From: Vampirovibrionales bacterium
GTDB lineage: Bacteria; Cyanobacteriota; Vampirovibrionia; Vampirovibrionales; Vampirovibrionaceae
Reading direction: 5' to 3'
Assembly (NCBI GenBank): GCA_029262635.1
Contig: JAJCZA010000005.1
Location: 1 to 64,000, forward strand
DNA length: 64,000 bases
The translations under genes and the position numbers were made by a program. Below the pieces are notes generated by a model. It did no database searches. It saw only the letters and a list, made by a program, of their open reading frames with translations, and was not told where the DNA came from. Shown piece after piece: positions 52,163 to 63,218 of the stretch. The first letter of the stretch is position 1; every line of letters starts with the position of its first letter.

Positions 52163-54352
52163 ATGGCCCTATCCTTCGTGCAGTACACGGCGGATGGGGT
52201 AACGGACACGTTTAATATTCCCTTTAATTACCTGAACCAGAGTCATATTCAGGTAAGGGTGGACGGGGTCCTGGATAGCGGGGTGACATTTCCCACCAGC
52301 GCCACGGTGAAGACTTCAACCATGCCCACCAACGGGGCCATTGTGGATGTTCGACGGGTGACTCCCAACACCAGCCGCTTGGTAGATTTTGAAGACGGAT
52401 CGCTTTTGAGTGAGGAGGATCTGGATCAATCGGCCCTGCAAAACTTTTACGTGATGCAGGAGTTAAATGACAACCTGTCCGGTAAAATCTCTCTGGATAC
52501 GGATAACCAGTGGGATGCGGATAACAAGGTCATTAAGAACCTGGCCAATGGGGTCAATCCCAATGATGCCGTCAACGTCAGCCAGACTACCGGGATTGTT
52601 TCCCAGGCCAATGCGGCCAAGGATGCAGCAGAAACGGCCCAATCCGCTGCCGAGACTGCACAAGATAATACGGAATCCGCACGGGATGATGCCGTCCAGG
52701 CTAAGAACGATGCGGAAACTGCCGCCGCCAGTATCAACATGCCTGACCCGTCTGGGAATGGATTGAGCTATCCCCGGCAGAAAGCCACCGAAGACGGCTT
52801 TGAATACCGGACACCCACCGAGGTTCGGGGGGATATTAATGCCCAGGAAGACCGGGGCATCCCGGATATTACCGGCCATGCCTTCAAGATTCCACGGGTC
52901 AATAGTGGGGAAACCGGTTTTGAATACCGGGAACCGTATGAACTCAAGGCGGATATCGGAGCCATTAATCCTTCTGTCCGGCAAACCACCTTGACCGGCC
53001 CGGTAGATAGTGAAGGCCGCGCCAATTTCCTGACTACGGGAAGCGGTTTGTCTCCTCAGATTGTGGGGACAGGTGTTCCCATTATGCTCACCTTTGCCGA
53101 TGGGTTTGATGATCAGGGAGCCGTGGATTATGTCGCCAAGGTCAACTATGATTCCTCGGTGGGGCCAATTCCGGCCAATAATCGCAGCTTCATCTACGGA
53201 GAACTAGGCATTGGGTTTGGATATTCCCTGGTGCCACCGCAATACGGCACCCAATTTGATTCCCGAAAGCATGCCTTGCTCCATTTTGAGGGGGCTAACG
53301 GCAGCACCACCTTTACCGATGAATTCGGCAATACCTGGGAAGCGTTTGGGGATGCTCAAATCAGTACCAGTGACAGCAAGTTTGGCTCATCCTGTCTGAG
53401 CCTGGATGGCACCGGTGATTATATCCGATGTACCAACATCGAGATGAAAGGCAAGCGGTGGACACTGGAAACCTTTATCAAGTTCAACGACACAACAATT
53501 GCCACAATTTTCAGCGCCAAAACCGGCAATACGCTTTTGTTGAATTACGATACCAGCAAGCTTCGCCTGTGGATGGGAGACGGGAATAGTTGGAGTATTG
53601 CCAGTGCGTTGTTTGGCACTACTGTCCTGAATACCGGGCAATGGTATCACCTGGCCATTGAATATGATGGCACCACCTACCGGGTTTATGTGGACGGTGT
53701 TGTGGATATTTCCGTCACCAGCGCCATCAAGATCGCCAATACACGGGAGTTATACGTGGGGGCATCCAGTACGGGAGCCAGTCCGATTAACGCAAAATTT
53801 GATGAATTAAGGCTTTCGGTGGATACGGCTCGATATGCGGGTGCATTCACAGTACCCACATCTGCTTTCAGCCCGGATACTTACTGGTTTAATTTGACCA
53901 ACTGGAAGATGCACTATGGGAGTCCGAGCTCCTGGCAGATCCGGCAAGTCTTGTTTTTGGGAGAAGCAGAAACCAATGGTTCTACTGTTACCAGCGTGAC
54001 CTCCTATGCCTACCGAGGCTTTTACGAAGGGGAACAGGGCACCCTGTCTTCTGGCTTAAAGACTACCAAGAACCACAACCTTGGCACCCGGCTGGTGGAA
54101 GCCTCTCTCTATTATGAATGTGTCATTGCGGAAGCCGGGTACGAGGCCGGTGACCGGGTTGTGATTCCCTTCAAAGGCTATGCTTCGGTCAATTACAGTG
54201 ATGCGTTGGTGATTGAGGATCAACGTATCTTAATCCACCTTGTGGGTGCCTATTCGGCCCTGGGGGCAACACTGAACAAGAATACGGGCGCAGTGGCGGG
54301 TCTCTCGTTTGCCAACTGGAAAGCCGGATACAAGGTACGGAGGGCGTTCTAA
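52163..54352 (+). CDS. Tail fibre protein (T7 gp17-like N-terminal domain) with internal LamG domain
   Basis: MALSFVQYTADGVTDTFNIPFNYLNQSHIQVRVDG...VRRVTPNTSRLVDFEDGSLLSEEDLDQSALQNFYVMQE; LamG-like HFEGANGSTTFTDEFG...DGTGDYIRC...FIKF...LAIEYDGTTYRVYVDG. Confidence 0.92.
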   Translation: MALSFVQYTADGVTDTFNIPFNYLNQSHIQVRVDGVLDSGVTFPTSATVKTSTMPTNGAIVDVRRVTPNTSRLVDFEDGSLLSEEDLDQSALQNFYVMQELNDNLSGKISLDTDNQWDADNKVIKNLANGVNPNDAVNVSQTTGIVSQANAAKDAAETAQSAAETAQDNTESARDDAVQAKNDAETAAASINMPDPSGNGLSYPRQKATEDGFEYRTPTEVRGDINAQEDRGIPDITGHAFKIPRVNSGETGFEYREPYELKADIGAINPSVRQTTLTGPVDSEGRANFLTTGSGLSPQIVGTGVPIMLTFADGFDDQGAVDYVAKVNYDSSVGPIPANNRSFIYGELGIGFGYSLVPPQYGTQFDSRKHALLHFEGANGSTTFTDEFGNTWEAFGDAQISTSDSKFGSSCLSLDGTGDYIRCTNIEMKGKRWTLETFIKFNDTTIATIFSAKTGNTLLLNYDTSKLRLWMGDGNSWSIASALFGTTVLNTGQWYHLAIEYDGTTYRVYVDGVVDISVTSAIKIANTRELYVGASSTGASPINAKFDELRLSVDTARYAGAFTVPTSAFSPDTYWFNLTNWKMHYGSPSSWQIRQVLFLGEAETNGSTVTSVTSYAYRGFYEGEQGTLSSGLKTTKNHNLGTRLVEASLYYECVIAEAGYEAGDRVVIPFKGYASVNYSDALVIEDQRILIHLVGAYSALGATLNKNTGAVAGLSFANWKAGYKVRRAF

Positions 54353-54711
54353 TGAGCTTCTGGATTGACGCCAATGGACAAGTCTACGCCGGAGACCGGC
54401 AAGGGAACGACAAAGCGGCTCCAAAACCGCCACCGGATTCCAAGTGGGACAAGGTAGCCCAGAATTGGGTTTCTGTTACTCCTGATCCGTGGCCTGCTAT
54501 TCAAAAAACTTTTGGTCAGGCCATTGCTGAAAACCCGACCGTGGCCACACCGGCCTTGCAAAAAGAACTGTTGAAGCTGGCCGACGTGGTGCAACGAGCC
54601 TTGGAACTCAACTTGTTTGATGCGGCCCGTGAGGCAATTAACGAACCCGTCTTGCCGCCGGAGCTTGAACCGTATCGAAATGCCATGCTCACTTTAATTC
54701 CAACTAAATAA
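54352..54711 (+). CDS. Hypothetical protein downstream of tail fibre (tail fibre assembly-like position)
   Basis: 119 aa; ATGA-type overlap with the tail fibre stop. Confidence 0.45.
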   Translation: MSFWIDANGQVYAGDRQGNDKAAPKPPPDSKWDKVAQNWVSVTPDPWPAIQKTFGQAIAENPTVATPALQKELLKLADVVQRALELNLFDAAREAINEPVLPPELEPYRNAMLTLIPTK

Positions 54712-54720
54712 GGAGGCAAT

Positions 54721-54933
54721 ATGCGAAACGACAACCTCTTCCTCCACCTGGGACGGCTGGAGGGGAAAGTGGATGCCATCCTTTCCAATCAGACGCTAAT
54801 GGCCAACGAACTGGAAGACCACGACAAACGCATCGGAAAACTGGAACAGCACCGGGCCTGGTTTCTGGGGGCTTCCGCCGTTGTCGCCAGCGTGGTAGCC
54901 ACGGTGGTGGGTTTCCTGAAAGGAGGCCACTAA
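54721..54933 (+). CDS. Holin-like small membrane protein
   Basis: 70 aa; charged N-terminus then one TM segment AWFLGASAVVASVVATVVGFLKGGH; T7 gp17.5-like position. Confidence 0.6.
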   Translation: MRNDNLFLHLGRLEGKVDAILSNQTLMANELEDHDKRIGKLEQHRAWFLGASAVVASVVATVVGFLKGGH

Positions 54934-55160
54934 TGGCCAAAAACCCAAAAGACGAGAAGATGGACGCGCTGTATGACCTGTTTCTGGAGGACTTGCTGGA
55001 GTTAGTCAAATCCGGGAAGGTGAAGGCCAGTGACCGGGCGGTGATTCGCCACTTCCTGCGGGATCACGATATGGCGTCCAAGCGTCCCAAGCCCAGCACA
55101 CTCGAAGCCTTGGTGGATAGCTTACCCCACTTTGGCGACGACCCCCATTCGGGGGATTAG
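54933..55160 (+). CDS. Small terminase subunit (T7 gp18-like), intact copy
   Basis: 75 aa; ALYDLFLEDLLELVKSGKVKASDRAVIRHFLRDHDMASKRPKPSTLEALVDSLPHFGDD. Confidence 0.85.
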   Translation: MAKNPKDEKMDALYDLFLEDLLELVKSGKVKASDRAVIRHFLRDHDMASKRPKPSTLEALVDSLPHFGDDPHSGD

Positions 55161-55183
55161 ATTGGGCTAGTGCGTGAATCCTG

Positions 55184-56869
55184 ATGTCTAATCCACGTAA
55201 AGACCCGATGGCAGACTTTCGGGTCTTTCTGTTTGTCGTCTGGAAGTACCTGGGGCTACCTGAGCCAACGCCCATCCAGTACGACATTGCCAACTGGTTG
55301 CAACGGATTTATCGCAAAAAAGGCCCACGCCGGGCGATTATCGAAGCGTTCCGGGGCGTCGGCAAAAGCTGGATTACGGTGGCGTTTGTCTGTTGGGCAC
55401 TGTACCGGAACCCGCAACTCAAGATTCTGGTGGTGAGTGCCAGTAAATTCCACGCCGACAACTTTACCACCTTTGCTATGCGCCTCATTATGGAGATGCC
55501 AGAACTGGAACACCTCAAACCACGGGGTGATCAACGTAATTCCAAGGTGAGTTTTGACGTTGGCCCGGCCACCGCAGACTTGGCACCTTCAGTGAAATCC
55601 GTTGGGATTACCGGCCAACTGGCTGGCTCACGGGCGGATTTGATTGTCGTTGATGACGTGGAAGTGCCAAACAATTCTGCGACGCAAATGATGCGGGAAA
55701 AACTGGCCGAAGCCGTCAAGGAATTCGACGCCATCCTGAAGCCCAACGGGATTGTGATTTATCTCGGCACCCCGCAAACCGAGATGTCACTCTACAACAT
55801 TCTACCGGAACGGGGCTACAGGCTTCGCATTTGGCCTGCCCGCTATCCGGGTAAAAATTTAATCAAGTATTACGGCGACAATCTCTCCCCCAAGATCCTC
55901 AAGGAGTTGGAAACGGATGACACTCTGGTCGGCAGTCCGACTGATCCGAAACGATTCTCGGATTTTGATTTGCTGGAGCGAGAGAATTCCTACGGGCGTT
56001 CCGGCTTCCAATTGCAGTTCATGCTCAACACCAGATTGTCGGATGCTGAACGTTATCCGCTGAAGCTCAACGATCTGATCGTCATCGACTGCAACATGGA
56101 ACTCGCCCCGGAGAAAGTTATCTGGGCCAGTTCACCGGAACTCATCATCAATGAACTTCCCAACGTGGGCTTGGGAGGGGACAAGTATCACCGGCCTATG
56201 GCCATTCAGGGCCAGTGGATTCCCTACACGGGTTCTGTGATGGCCATCGACCCATCCGGTCGGGGTAGTTCCGAAACCGCCTACGCCGTGGTCAAGATTC
56301 TCAATGGCCAGTTGTTCCTGCTGGAATCCGGCGGGTTTCTGGGCGGCTATACCGATGAGACGCTGGGAAAACTGGCAGAAATTGCCAAGCGGCAACAGGT
56401 CAACCGGGTTTTGGTTGAAAGTAACTTCGGGGACGGGATGTTCACGCAACTCCTCAAGCCGGTGATGGCCAAGGTGCATCCGGTCACCATTGAAGAGGTG
56501 AAGCACAGCACCCAGAAGGAAAAGCGGATTATCGATACCCTGGAGCCGGTTCTGAACCAGCACCGGCTCATTGTGGATCGCCGCCTCATTGAACAGGACT
56601 ATCAGTCCACCCAAGGGTTACCTTCCGAACAATCCCTCCGCTACCAGTTGTTCTACCAGATGACCCGGATTACCAAGGAGCGTGGTGCCCTGGCCGAGTA
56701 CGACCGGCTGGATGTCCTGGCAATGGCGGTGGCCTATTGGGTGGAACAAATGGCCCGTGATGTGGATATGGCCATTGCCGATGAGAAAGATCGCCGTCTG
56801 GACGAAGCCCTCAAGGATTTTATGGGGCATGTGTTGGGCCACCAACCGAAAGGGGATACTTGGATGTAG
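55184..56869 (+). CDS. Terminase large subunit (T7 gp19-like)
   Basis: 561 aa; AFRGVGKSWITVAFVCW, ADLIVVDDVEVPNNS, YLGTPQTEMSLY, AIDPSGRG; closes the structural operon. Confidence 0.96.
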   Translation: MSNPRKDPMADFRVFLFVVWKYLGLPEPTPIQYDIANWLQRIYRKKGPRRAIIEAFRGVGKSWITVAFVCWALYRNPQLKILVVSASKFHADNFTTFAMRLIMEMPELEHLKPRGDQRNSKVSFDVGPATADLAPSVKSVGITGQLAGSRADLIVVDDVEVPNNSATQMMREKLAEAVKEFDAILKPNGIVIYLGTPQTEMSLYNILPERGYRLRIWPARYPGKNLIKYYGDNLSPKILKELETDDTLVGSPTDPKRFSDFDLLERENSYGRSGFQLQFMLNTRLSDAERYPLKLNDLIVIDCNMELAPEKVIWASSPELIINELPNVGLGGDKYHRPMAIQGQWIPYTGSVMAIDPSGRGSSETAYAVVKILNGQLFLLESGGFLGGYTDETLGKLAEIAKRQQVNRVLVESNFGDGMFTQLLKPVMAKVHPVTIEEVKHSTQKEKRIIDTLEPVLNQHRLIVDRRLIEQDYQSTQGLPSEQSLRYQLFYQMTRITKERGALAEYDRLDVLAMAVAYWVEQMARDVDMAIADEKDRRLDEALKDFMGHVLGHQPKGDTWM

Positions 56870-56956
56870 ATATCCACCGTTGATTCGACTGCGGGAAACA
56901 TGGATACTTGATATAATGGACAAAAGCTCAAATTTATATACAACAAGCATCAAAAA

Positions 56957-57379
56957 ATGATTATCAAAAAACTATTTTCTATTATCTTGCTGACCCTGCT
57001 TTTTGCAGGTGGGGTTGGAGTGCATAGTGGTTTTGTTGTCTGCTACGGAGCCGATGGGCATGTTGCTATCGAACTCGGTGAAAGCGATTGCAATGATGAA
57101 CCCCAACAAATTGATTATTCTCAGGAACACCAACATCAGCTAACTGAGAGCCACTGCGGCAACTGTACCGACATCCCGCTGTTACTTCAGTTCTCGGAAA
57201 CGGTTACGCCGGAGCCTGCAAATCTTTCACTTAATATTCAGCCAGCTTTTCTGGCGGCGGGCTGGGAAACACTCCCTTATACGTTTCTGGAAATAATGAC
57301 TGAAGGTCAGCTTCCACAACCGCCGCCCCTCACCGATCCGTTTTTAAAAGCGCATCGTACAATTGTGCTGTTGATTTAA
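56957..57379 (+). CDS. Secreted Cys/His-containing protein preceding the metal efflux operon
   Basis: 140 aa; signal-like N-terminus; CYGADGHVAIEL...HQHQLTESHCGNC. Confidence 0.55.
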   Translation: MIIKKLFSIILLTLLFAGGVGVHSGFVVCYGADGHVAIELGESDCNDEPQQIDYSQEHQHQLTESHCGNCTDIPLLLQFSETVTPEPANLSLNIQPAFLAAGWETLPYTFLEIMTEGQLPQPPPLTDPFLKAHRTIVLLI

Positions 57380-57424
57380 CCTCCCTGTGACTTTTTATCA
57401 AAGTGACAGAAGGAGGTTTTTCGT

Positions 57425-58702
57425 GTGTTTACACGTCTGTTATCCACAGTTTTAATTATCTATTTTTTGGCCAGCCCGGCGTTTGCGGAATCGTTGACGC
57501 TGGAGGAAGCCATTGGTATTGCTATACAGAATAATCCCCAGTTAAAAGCGGTACAGGCCAAGCTGGGAATCAGTGAGGCTGAAGTCAAAACGGCGGCTGC
57601 CCGCCCCAACCCCAATCTGGTTTCTAATGGTGGTGTCGCCCAGGACACTTATCAGGCAGGTATTGAGCAAACCATTGAGCTGGGTGGGAAACGTCGGAAA
57701 CGAGTTGCTGTTGCCAGGGCGCAACAAGCAGTGGTTCACAGCGAGATTGCCGAGGCAATATTGAATCTTCGGGCCGATGTTCGCCGGGCTTATACCCAGC
57801 TTTATCTTGCCCAGGAGCGAGAAAAGGCGTATGAAGAGATTCTCCAGAATACGGAAAAGCTGTTAGATATTACGCAAAAGAGAGAACAGGCTGGGGATAT
57901 TGCCAAACTGGATGTGTTACAAGCCGATATTACTGTGGCCAATGCTAAAAACGATTTGCAAACCCTGATCAGTCAGTTGGTTTCAGCCCGGAATCACTTA
58001 AACACACTGCTGAACCAGCCATTGGAAACAACACTTACCTTGACCACTCCCAGTACATTTCCCCAAGTAATCACAGAGGTTCCTTCACCCGAAAAGACGG
58101 AAACCGGAGCCTTAAAAGTCGCCGTTCAAAAAACGGATTTTAATCTGGATCGTTTAATAGAAGTGGCTTTGCAGAATCGGCCTGAAATGCAGCAGAATCA
58201 AAACGCCCAGGATGCGGCCAGACAGAAACTGGCACTGGCTAAAGCCAATCGTATTCCTAACCTTTCTTTGTCATCCGGGGCGGATATCGTGATTCCGGGT
58301 GGGAATGAAAATCAATACAATATGTTTTTTGCAACAAGCGTGGGGATTCCCATTTTTAACCGCCAACAGGGGCCGATTCAAAGGGCATTGGCGGAACAAG
58401 TGCAATTACAGCAAGCGCAAAGCGCTCTCAAGAATCAAATTACGCTGGAAGTGACCAACGCTTACAATGCCTTTTTTGCTCATCAAGACCGGGTAATGCG
58501 GTACGAAACGGAACTGTTTCCCAAGGCTCAGGAGATTGTGGAAAAATCCCGCCGGAGCTTTGAGGAAGGCAAGTCTTCCATTCTCATTCCTCTGAATGCC
58601 CAGCAAGCCTATATTGACACACGGTTGGGATATTTGCAGGCAATGGTGGACATGCAAGACGCAATCAGTGATTTGGAAAGAGCGATAGGGACAGGACTAT
58701 GA
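57425..58702 (+). CDS. czcC: CzcC-like outer membrane efflux protein (TolC family)
   Basis: SLTLEEAIGIAIQNNPQLKAVQAKLGISEAEVKTAAARPNPNL. Confidence 0.88.
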   Translation: MFTRLLSTVLIIYFLASPAFAESLTLEEAIGIAIQNNPQLKAVQAKLGISEAEVKTAAARPNPNLVSNGGVAQDTYQAGIEQTIELGGKRRKRVAVARAQQAVVHSEIAEAILNLRADVRRAYTQLYLAQEREKAYEEILQNTEKLLDITQKREQAGDIAKLDVLQADITVANAKNDLQTLISQLVSARNHLNTLLNQPLETTLTLTTPSTFPQVITEVPSPEKTETGALKVAVQKTDFNLDRLIEVALQNRPEMQQNQNAQDAARQKLALAKANRIPNLSLSSGADIVIPGGNENQYNMFFATSVGIPIFNRQQGPIQRALAEQVQLQQAQSALKNQITLEVTNAYNAFFAHQDRVMRYETELFPKAQEIVEKSRRSFEEGKSSILIPLNAQQAYIDTRLGYLQAMVDMQDAISDLERAIGTGL

Positions 58703-59913
58703 AAAAACAACTTCACTTATTACTGGCATTGATAATCGTTATGACACTCGCAGGTTGTGGGGGCGATCAAAAAGCCGACGAAACTGGAGAAGGCCATCTC
58801 TCTGATGTAATTGAAATCAGCGCTGATGCGGTTAAGAGTGCGGATATTCAAGTCATCACCGTCGAAGAAAAAGCAGCCAGTTCGGAACTCACCTCCATTG
58901 CGGAAATCCGTGCCGACGAAAACCGGGTGTTTCATATCAACCCGGCTATTCCTGGTCGGATTATCGAGGATCGGGTTTTACTGGGCGATGTCATCAAACA
59001 GGGCCAAGTGGTAGCGGTGCTTCAAAATGTGGAAGTGGCCAAGGTCAATGCCGAGTTTATTCACCAGCTTCACCAGAATGAGATAGATGTCAGACAGGTC
59101 AAAACTCGGTTGGCACTGGCTAAAAAGAATCTGGAACGTGAAAAGAAGTTGCTAGAGGAAGGCATTAGTCCTCGAAAAGATTATCTTCAAGCAGAGGCCG
59201 ATCATCAGTTGGCGCAATCTGAACTGGAAGGTTTACAAGAACATGCTGTTCACATCAAGTCCGAAGCCAAAGCCTTGTTGGGTGCTTACGGCACTCGCTT
59301 AGGAAGCACCCATTCCGAACGTATTAACACCAGTAGTTCCTTAACTTCCCCACGTTCGGGAATTGTCACAAAAAAGAACGTGGTGGCCGGGGATATGGTT
59401 AATCCCGAAGAAACCTTGTATGAAGTGGCTGATCTCAACCAGGTCTGGCTCGATATTACGCTGTACCCCAAAGACATTGAACGGGTAAAATTAGGACAGA
59501 AAGTCACATTTACTAGTGATGCCGTCCCCGGTAAAACATTTACAGGCCCCATTAACTATTTGCAACCCGTGGCAATGGAAGCCAGCCAGACGTTTATCGG
59601 TCGGGTGTTCCTGGATAATCCGGGTCTCATCCTCAAGCCAGGTGTGTTAGGTCAGGCAACTATCGCAACCGAAGCCCATGAACCTCAGCCTTTTGTGCCG
59701 GAAAATGCCGTTCAAAGTTATGGTAACGAGAAATTTGTTTTCCGGGCAAAAGAGAAGGGTCAATACCAGAAACAAACAGTAGAACTGGGGAGCAAGGTGG
59801 CTGGTGGCTATCTGGTTCAATCCGGTGTGAAAGCCGGGGACAGGATTGTGGGCAAGGGTAGCTTCACACTGAAAGCCGAAATGCTAAAAAGTCAATTCAG
59901 CGAGGAGGAATAA
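58699..59913 (+). CDS. czcB: CzcB-like membrane fusion protein
   Basis: Lipoprotein signal MTLAGCGG; INPAIPGRIIEDRVLLGDVIKQGQVVAVLQNVEVA; SPRSGIVTKKNVVAGDMVNPEETLYEVADLNQVW. Confidence 0.9.
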   Translation: MKKQLHLLLALIIVMTLAGCGGDQKADETGEGHLSDVIEISADAVKSADIQVITVEEKAASSELTSIAEIRADENRVFHINPAIPGRIIEDRVLLGDVIKQGQVVAVLQNVEVAKVNAEFIHQLHQNEIDVRQVKTRLALAKKNLEREKKLLEEGISPRKDYLQAEADHQLAQSELEGLQEHAVHIKSEAKALLGAYGTRLGSTHSERINTSSSLTSPRSGIVTKKNVVAGDMVNPEETLYEVADLNQVWLDITLYPKDIERVKLGQKVTFTSDAVPGKTFTGPINYLQPVAMEASQTFIGRVFLDNPGLILKPGVLGQATIATEAHEPQPFVPENAVQSYGNEKFVFRAKEKGQYQKQTVELGSKVAGGYLVQSGVKAGDRIVGKGSFTLKAEMLKSQFSEEE

Positions 59914-59916
59914 CAC

Positions 59917-62900
59917 ATGGAAAACTTCCTTGCCAACCTTATCAAGCAAAGGCTGCTCATCTGTATTGTCTTCTTTCTGGTGATTGTGGGCGGCGTCTAC
60001 TCGTTTCAGAATCTCCCCATTGATGCCTTCCCTGATTTGACCAACAACCAGGTACAGGTGCTAACCGAAGCCCCCGGCATGGCTCCGGTGGAAGCGGAGC
60101 AACTGATTACGGTTCCCATTGAGTCCATGATGAATGGCCTGCCCAAGGTGGCGGAAGTCCGCTCAATTTCCAAGTTTGGTCTGTCGGTGGTGACGGTGGT
60201 GTTTGAAGATGACGTAGATACCTATTTTGCCCGCCAGTTGGTAAACGAACGCTTGCAAAGCGCCAAGTCAAGATTACCGAGCGATATCAACCCAGAACTG
60301 GGGCCGATTACCACCGGGATGGGAGAAATCTACCAGTACGTGGTAGAAGGACATGGTTATTCTGCTACCGATTTAAAAACCCTGCATGACTGGAACATCA
60401 AATATCAGCTTCGTACCGTTCCCGGTGTCAATGAGGTCAACACCTGGGGTGGCTTTACCCAGGAGTACCAAGTCACCGTTTTCCCGGAAAAACTGATCCA
60501 GTTTGGCCTGACGATGAACGAAGTGTTTGAAGCATTGAAAAATAACAATGATAATTTCAGCGGCGGGATTATTGAACATGATTCGGAACAGTATATTGTT
60601 CGAGGATTAGGTCGGGTTAATAGCCTGGAAGATATTGGTAATATCCTGATTAAAAAACAGGGGGAAGCACCAATCCCTATCAACCAGGTGGCCCGGCTGG
60701 AATACGGCAAAGCACTTCGTCAGGGGGCTGTGACCAAAGACGGCATGGGTGAGGTGGTGACCGGGATTGTGATGATGCTCAAGGGCGAAAACAGCCGGGC
60801 TGTGATTGAACGGGTCAAAGAAAAGATGACGGAAATAAAAAAGACGTTGCCGGAAGGAATACACATCCATGCCTTTTACGACCAGACCCACTTGGTAGAG
60901 CAAACCATCAAGACAGTAGAAACAAACCTGCTGGAAGGCGGCATGCTGGTCATTGTGGTGTTGCTCATCATGCTGGGTAATTTGCGGGCTGCCTTGATTG
61001 TGGCTTCTGTGATTCCTATTTCCATGATGTTTTCCTTTATGGGCATGAAAGCCCTGGGTATCAGCGCCAACATCATGAGTTTAGGAGCCATTGATTTTGG
61101 GATGATCGTGGATGGTTCCATCGTGATGGTGGAAAACACTGTCCGAAAACTTTCACACGGGGAAAATCCGAATCAGTCCACTTTTCAGGTGGTTCAGGAG
61201 TCTTTAAAAGAAATGGCCCGACCCATTCTCTTTGGGATTTTGATTATCACAGTGGTTTATATGCCCATCCTGTCCCTGGAAGGGATGGAATACAAAATGT
61301 TTTCTCCGATGGTTTTCACTGTCTGTTTTGCATTATTAGGTTCACTGATTACAGCAATGACCCTGGTTCCGGTGCTATGCAGTTTCTTCCTCAAAGGGAA
61401 AGTGACGGAAAAAGAAAGCTTTGTGATCAAGTGGGTTCGGGAACCGTATTTAAAATTACTAGAGAAGGCACTGGCGAATCGCTGGAAAACCGTGGGGGTT
61501 GCAGCCGTTTTGTTTGTCCTGACCCTGGGTTCACTTGCTTTTATTGGCACCGAATTTGTGCCTGAACTGGATGAAGGGGATTTGATTATTGAAACCCGGA
61601 ATATTCCCAGTATCTCACTGTCTGAGGCAACCCAGGTCACAACTCGCATTGAAAACGCTTTGAAAAATATTTCTGAAGTAAAAACAGTCGTTTCCAAAAC
61701 GGGTCGCCCTGATCTCGCTACCGATCCGATGGGAGTTTATCAGACCGATGTATACGTCAAATTGAAGCCAAAAAATCAATGGGCTTGGGGGCAAACCAAG
61801 GAAGGCATTATTGACAAACTTTCAGAACGGCTCGACGAACAAGTACCGGGAGCCAATTTCAACTTTACCCAGCCCATCGCCATGCGGGTGGATGAACTGG
61901 TCTCTGGTGTTCGCTCCGATATTGCGGTCAAGCTCTTTGGAGATGATACGGATGTTTTGACGGAAAAAGCAGCGGAGATTGAAAAAGCCCTACGGCCCAT
62001 CAAAGGTGTGGCTGATTTACAGGTTGAAAAACTGTCTGGGAGTGGACAATTGATTATCCAGCCTGATCGCCTGAAAATGGCCCGTTATGGGGTGAATATT
62101 AGCGACATCCGTACCGTCGTACAAACTGCTATTTTAGGCACACCGGTATCTGAAGTCATTGACGGACGAAAACGCTTTACCATCCGAGTCAAGTTTCCCC
62201 AAGGCAGTAATATCAACCCGGATCAGGTGGGCCAGCTTCTGATAGAGACAGCTAATGGACTCCGGCTACCACTGGCTCAGGTGGCGGATGTTTCCATTGG
62301 TGAAGGGTTGGAGGTCATCAACCGGGAGTTCAGCCAGCGGCGAATTATTGTCCAGACCAATGTAAGGGGCCGAGATATTGGCTCCTTTGTAAAAGAAGGA
62401 CAGGAGCGAATTGAACAATCCGTGAAACTGCCGCCCGGCTATTACATCGAGTGGGGCGGCCAGTTTGAAAACCAGCAGCGAGCCATGAACAAACTGATGC
62501 TGGTGGTACCCTTATCCATTCTGATTATCTTCTTTCTCCTGATGGCAACGTTTTCATCCGCCAAACATGCCTTGCTGGTCATGCTGAATGTGCCGTTTGC
62601 CCTGATTGGCGGTGTGATTGCCCTCTGGGTTCGTGGCATGTATCTCAATGTTCCAGCTTGTATCGGCTTTATTGCGCTCTTCGGGGTGGCTGTTTTGAAC
62701 GGCTTAGTCTTAGTCTCTTATATGAACCAGTTACGATCCGAAGGTGTGGGCTTGATGGATGCCATCCGGCAAGGGGCTGAGACCCGGTTGCGCCCGGTGT
62801 TAATGACAGCATTGGTCGCCACCTTGGGCTTTATGCCGATGGCCCTTTCCACTGGCTCTGGGGCGGAAGTCCAAAAACCGCTGGCTACCGTGGTTATTGG

Positions 62901-62985
62901 GGGATTGATCACCTCAACATTACTGACCTTAGTCGTGCTTCCCGTTATTTATTGTTGGATCAATCAAAAACAGGAGAATGCTTAA
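59917..62985 (+). CDS. czcA: CzcA/CusA-family heavy-metal RND efflux pump
   Basis: 1022 aa; LPIDAFPDLTNNQVQVLTEAPGMAPVEAEQLITVPIE; GAIDFGMIVDGSIVMVEN (HME-RND TM4 motif). Confidence 0.95.
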   Translation: MENFLANLIKQRLLICIVFFLVIVGGVYSFQNLPIDAFPDLTNNQVQVLTEAPGMAPVEAEQLITVPIESMMNGLPKVAEVRSISKFGLSVVTVVFEDDVDTYFARQLVNERLQSAKSRLPSDINPELGPITTGMGEIYQYVVEGHGYSATDLKTLHDWNIKYQLRTVPGVNEVNTWGGFTQEYQVTVFPEKLIQFGLTMNEVFEALKNNNDNFSGGIIEHDSEQYIVRGLGRVNSLEDIGNILIKKQGEAPIPINQVARLEYGKALRQGAVTKDGMGEVVTGIVMMLKGENSRAVIERVKEKMTEIKKTLPEGIHIHAFYDQTHLVEQTIKTVETNLLEGGMLVIVVLLIMLGNLRAALIVASVIPISMMFSFMGMKALGISANIMSLGAIDFGMIVDGSIVMVENTVRKLSHGENPNQSTFQVVQESLKEMARPILFGILIITVVYMPILSLEGMEYKMFSPMVFTVCFALLGSLITAMTLVPVLCSFFLKGKVTEKESFVIKWVREPYLKLLEKALANRWKTVGVAAVLFVLTLGSLAFIGTEFVPELDEGDLIIETRNIPSISLSEATQVTTRIENALKNISEVKTVVSKTGRPDLATDPMGVYQTDVYVKLKPKNQWAWGQTKEGIIDKLSERLDEQVPGANFNFTQPIAMRVDELVSGVRSDIAVKLFGDDTDVLTEKAAEIEKALRPIKGVADLQVEKLSGSGQLIIQPDRLKMARYGVNISDIRTVVQTAILGTPVSEVIDGRKRFTIRVKFPQGSNINPDQVGQLLIETANGLRLPLAQVADVSIGEGLEVINREFSQRRIIVQTNVRGRDIGSFVKEGQERIEQSVKLPPGYYIEWGGQFENQQRAMNKLMLVVPLSILIIFFLLMATFSSAKHALLVMLNVPFALIGGVIALWVRGMYLNVPACIGFIALFGVAVLNGLVLVSYMNQLRSEGVGLMDAIRQGAETRLRPVLMTALVATLGFMPMALSTGSGAEVQKPLATVVIGGLITSTLLTLVVLPVIYCWINQKQENA

Positions 62986-63218
62986 AAAATGTATGAACCC
63001 AAATTGTTAGAATTACAATTTTCATTGCCGATGTGTTATTTCTCGTTTTACGCTGGCTTGGTCGAAAAAGCTGTTTTTGAGATCAGTGTGCTTTTTGAGC
63101 TTGCTAACCTCTGGAAAACCGTCTGCACATTTACAACTGGAGCGATCCAGCCACACTCGGAGATAAATAAGACAAGACATTTTAACCCGCACGATAATTA
63201 GTTTAAGGATTTGAAATA

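Noticed and set aside
52800-52950. Internal repeat GFEYR(T/E)P-EL-ADI in the tail fibre
   Set aside because: Common repeat type in phage tail fibres; not unusual.
62989-63201. ORF of 70 aa between czcA and the P-type ATPase
   Set aside because: No family resemblance and weak start context; may be chance or a small regulator remnant.
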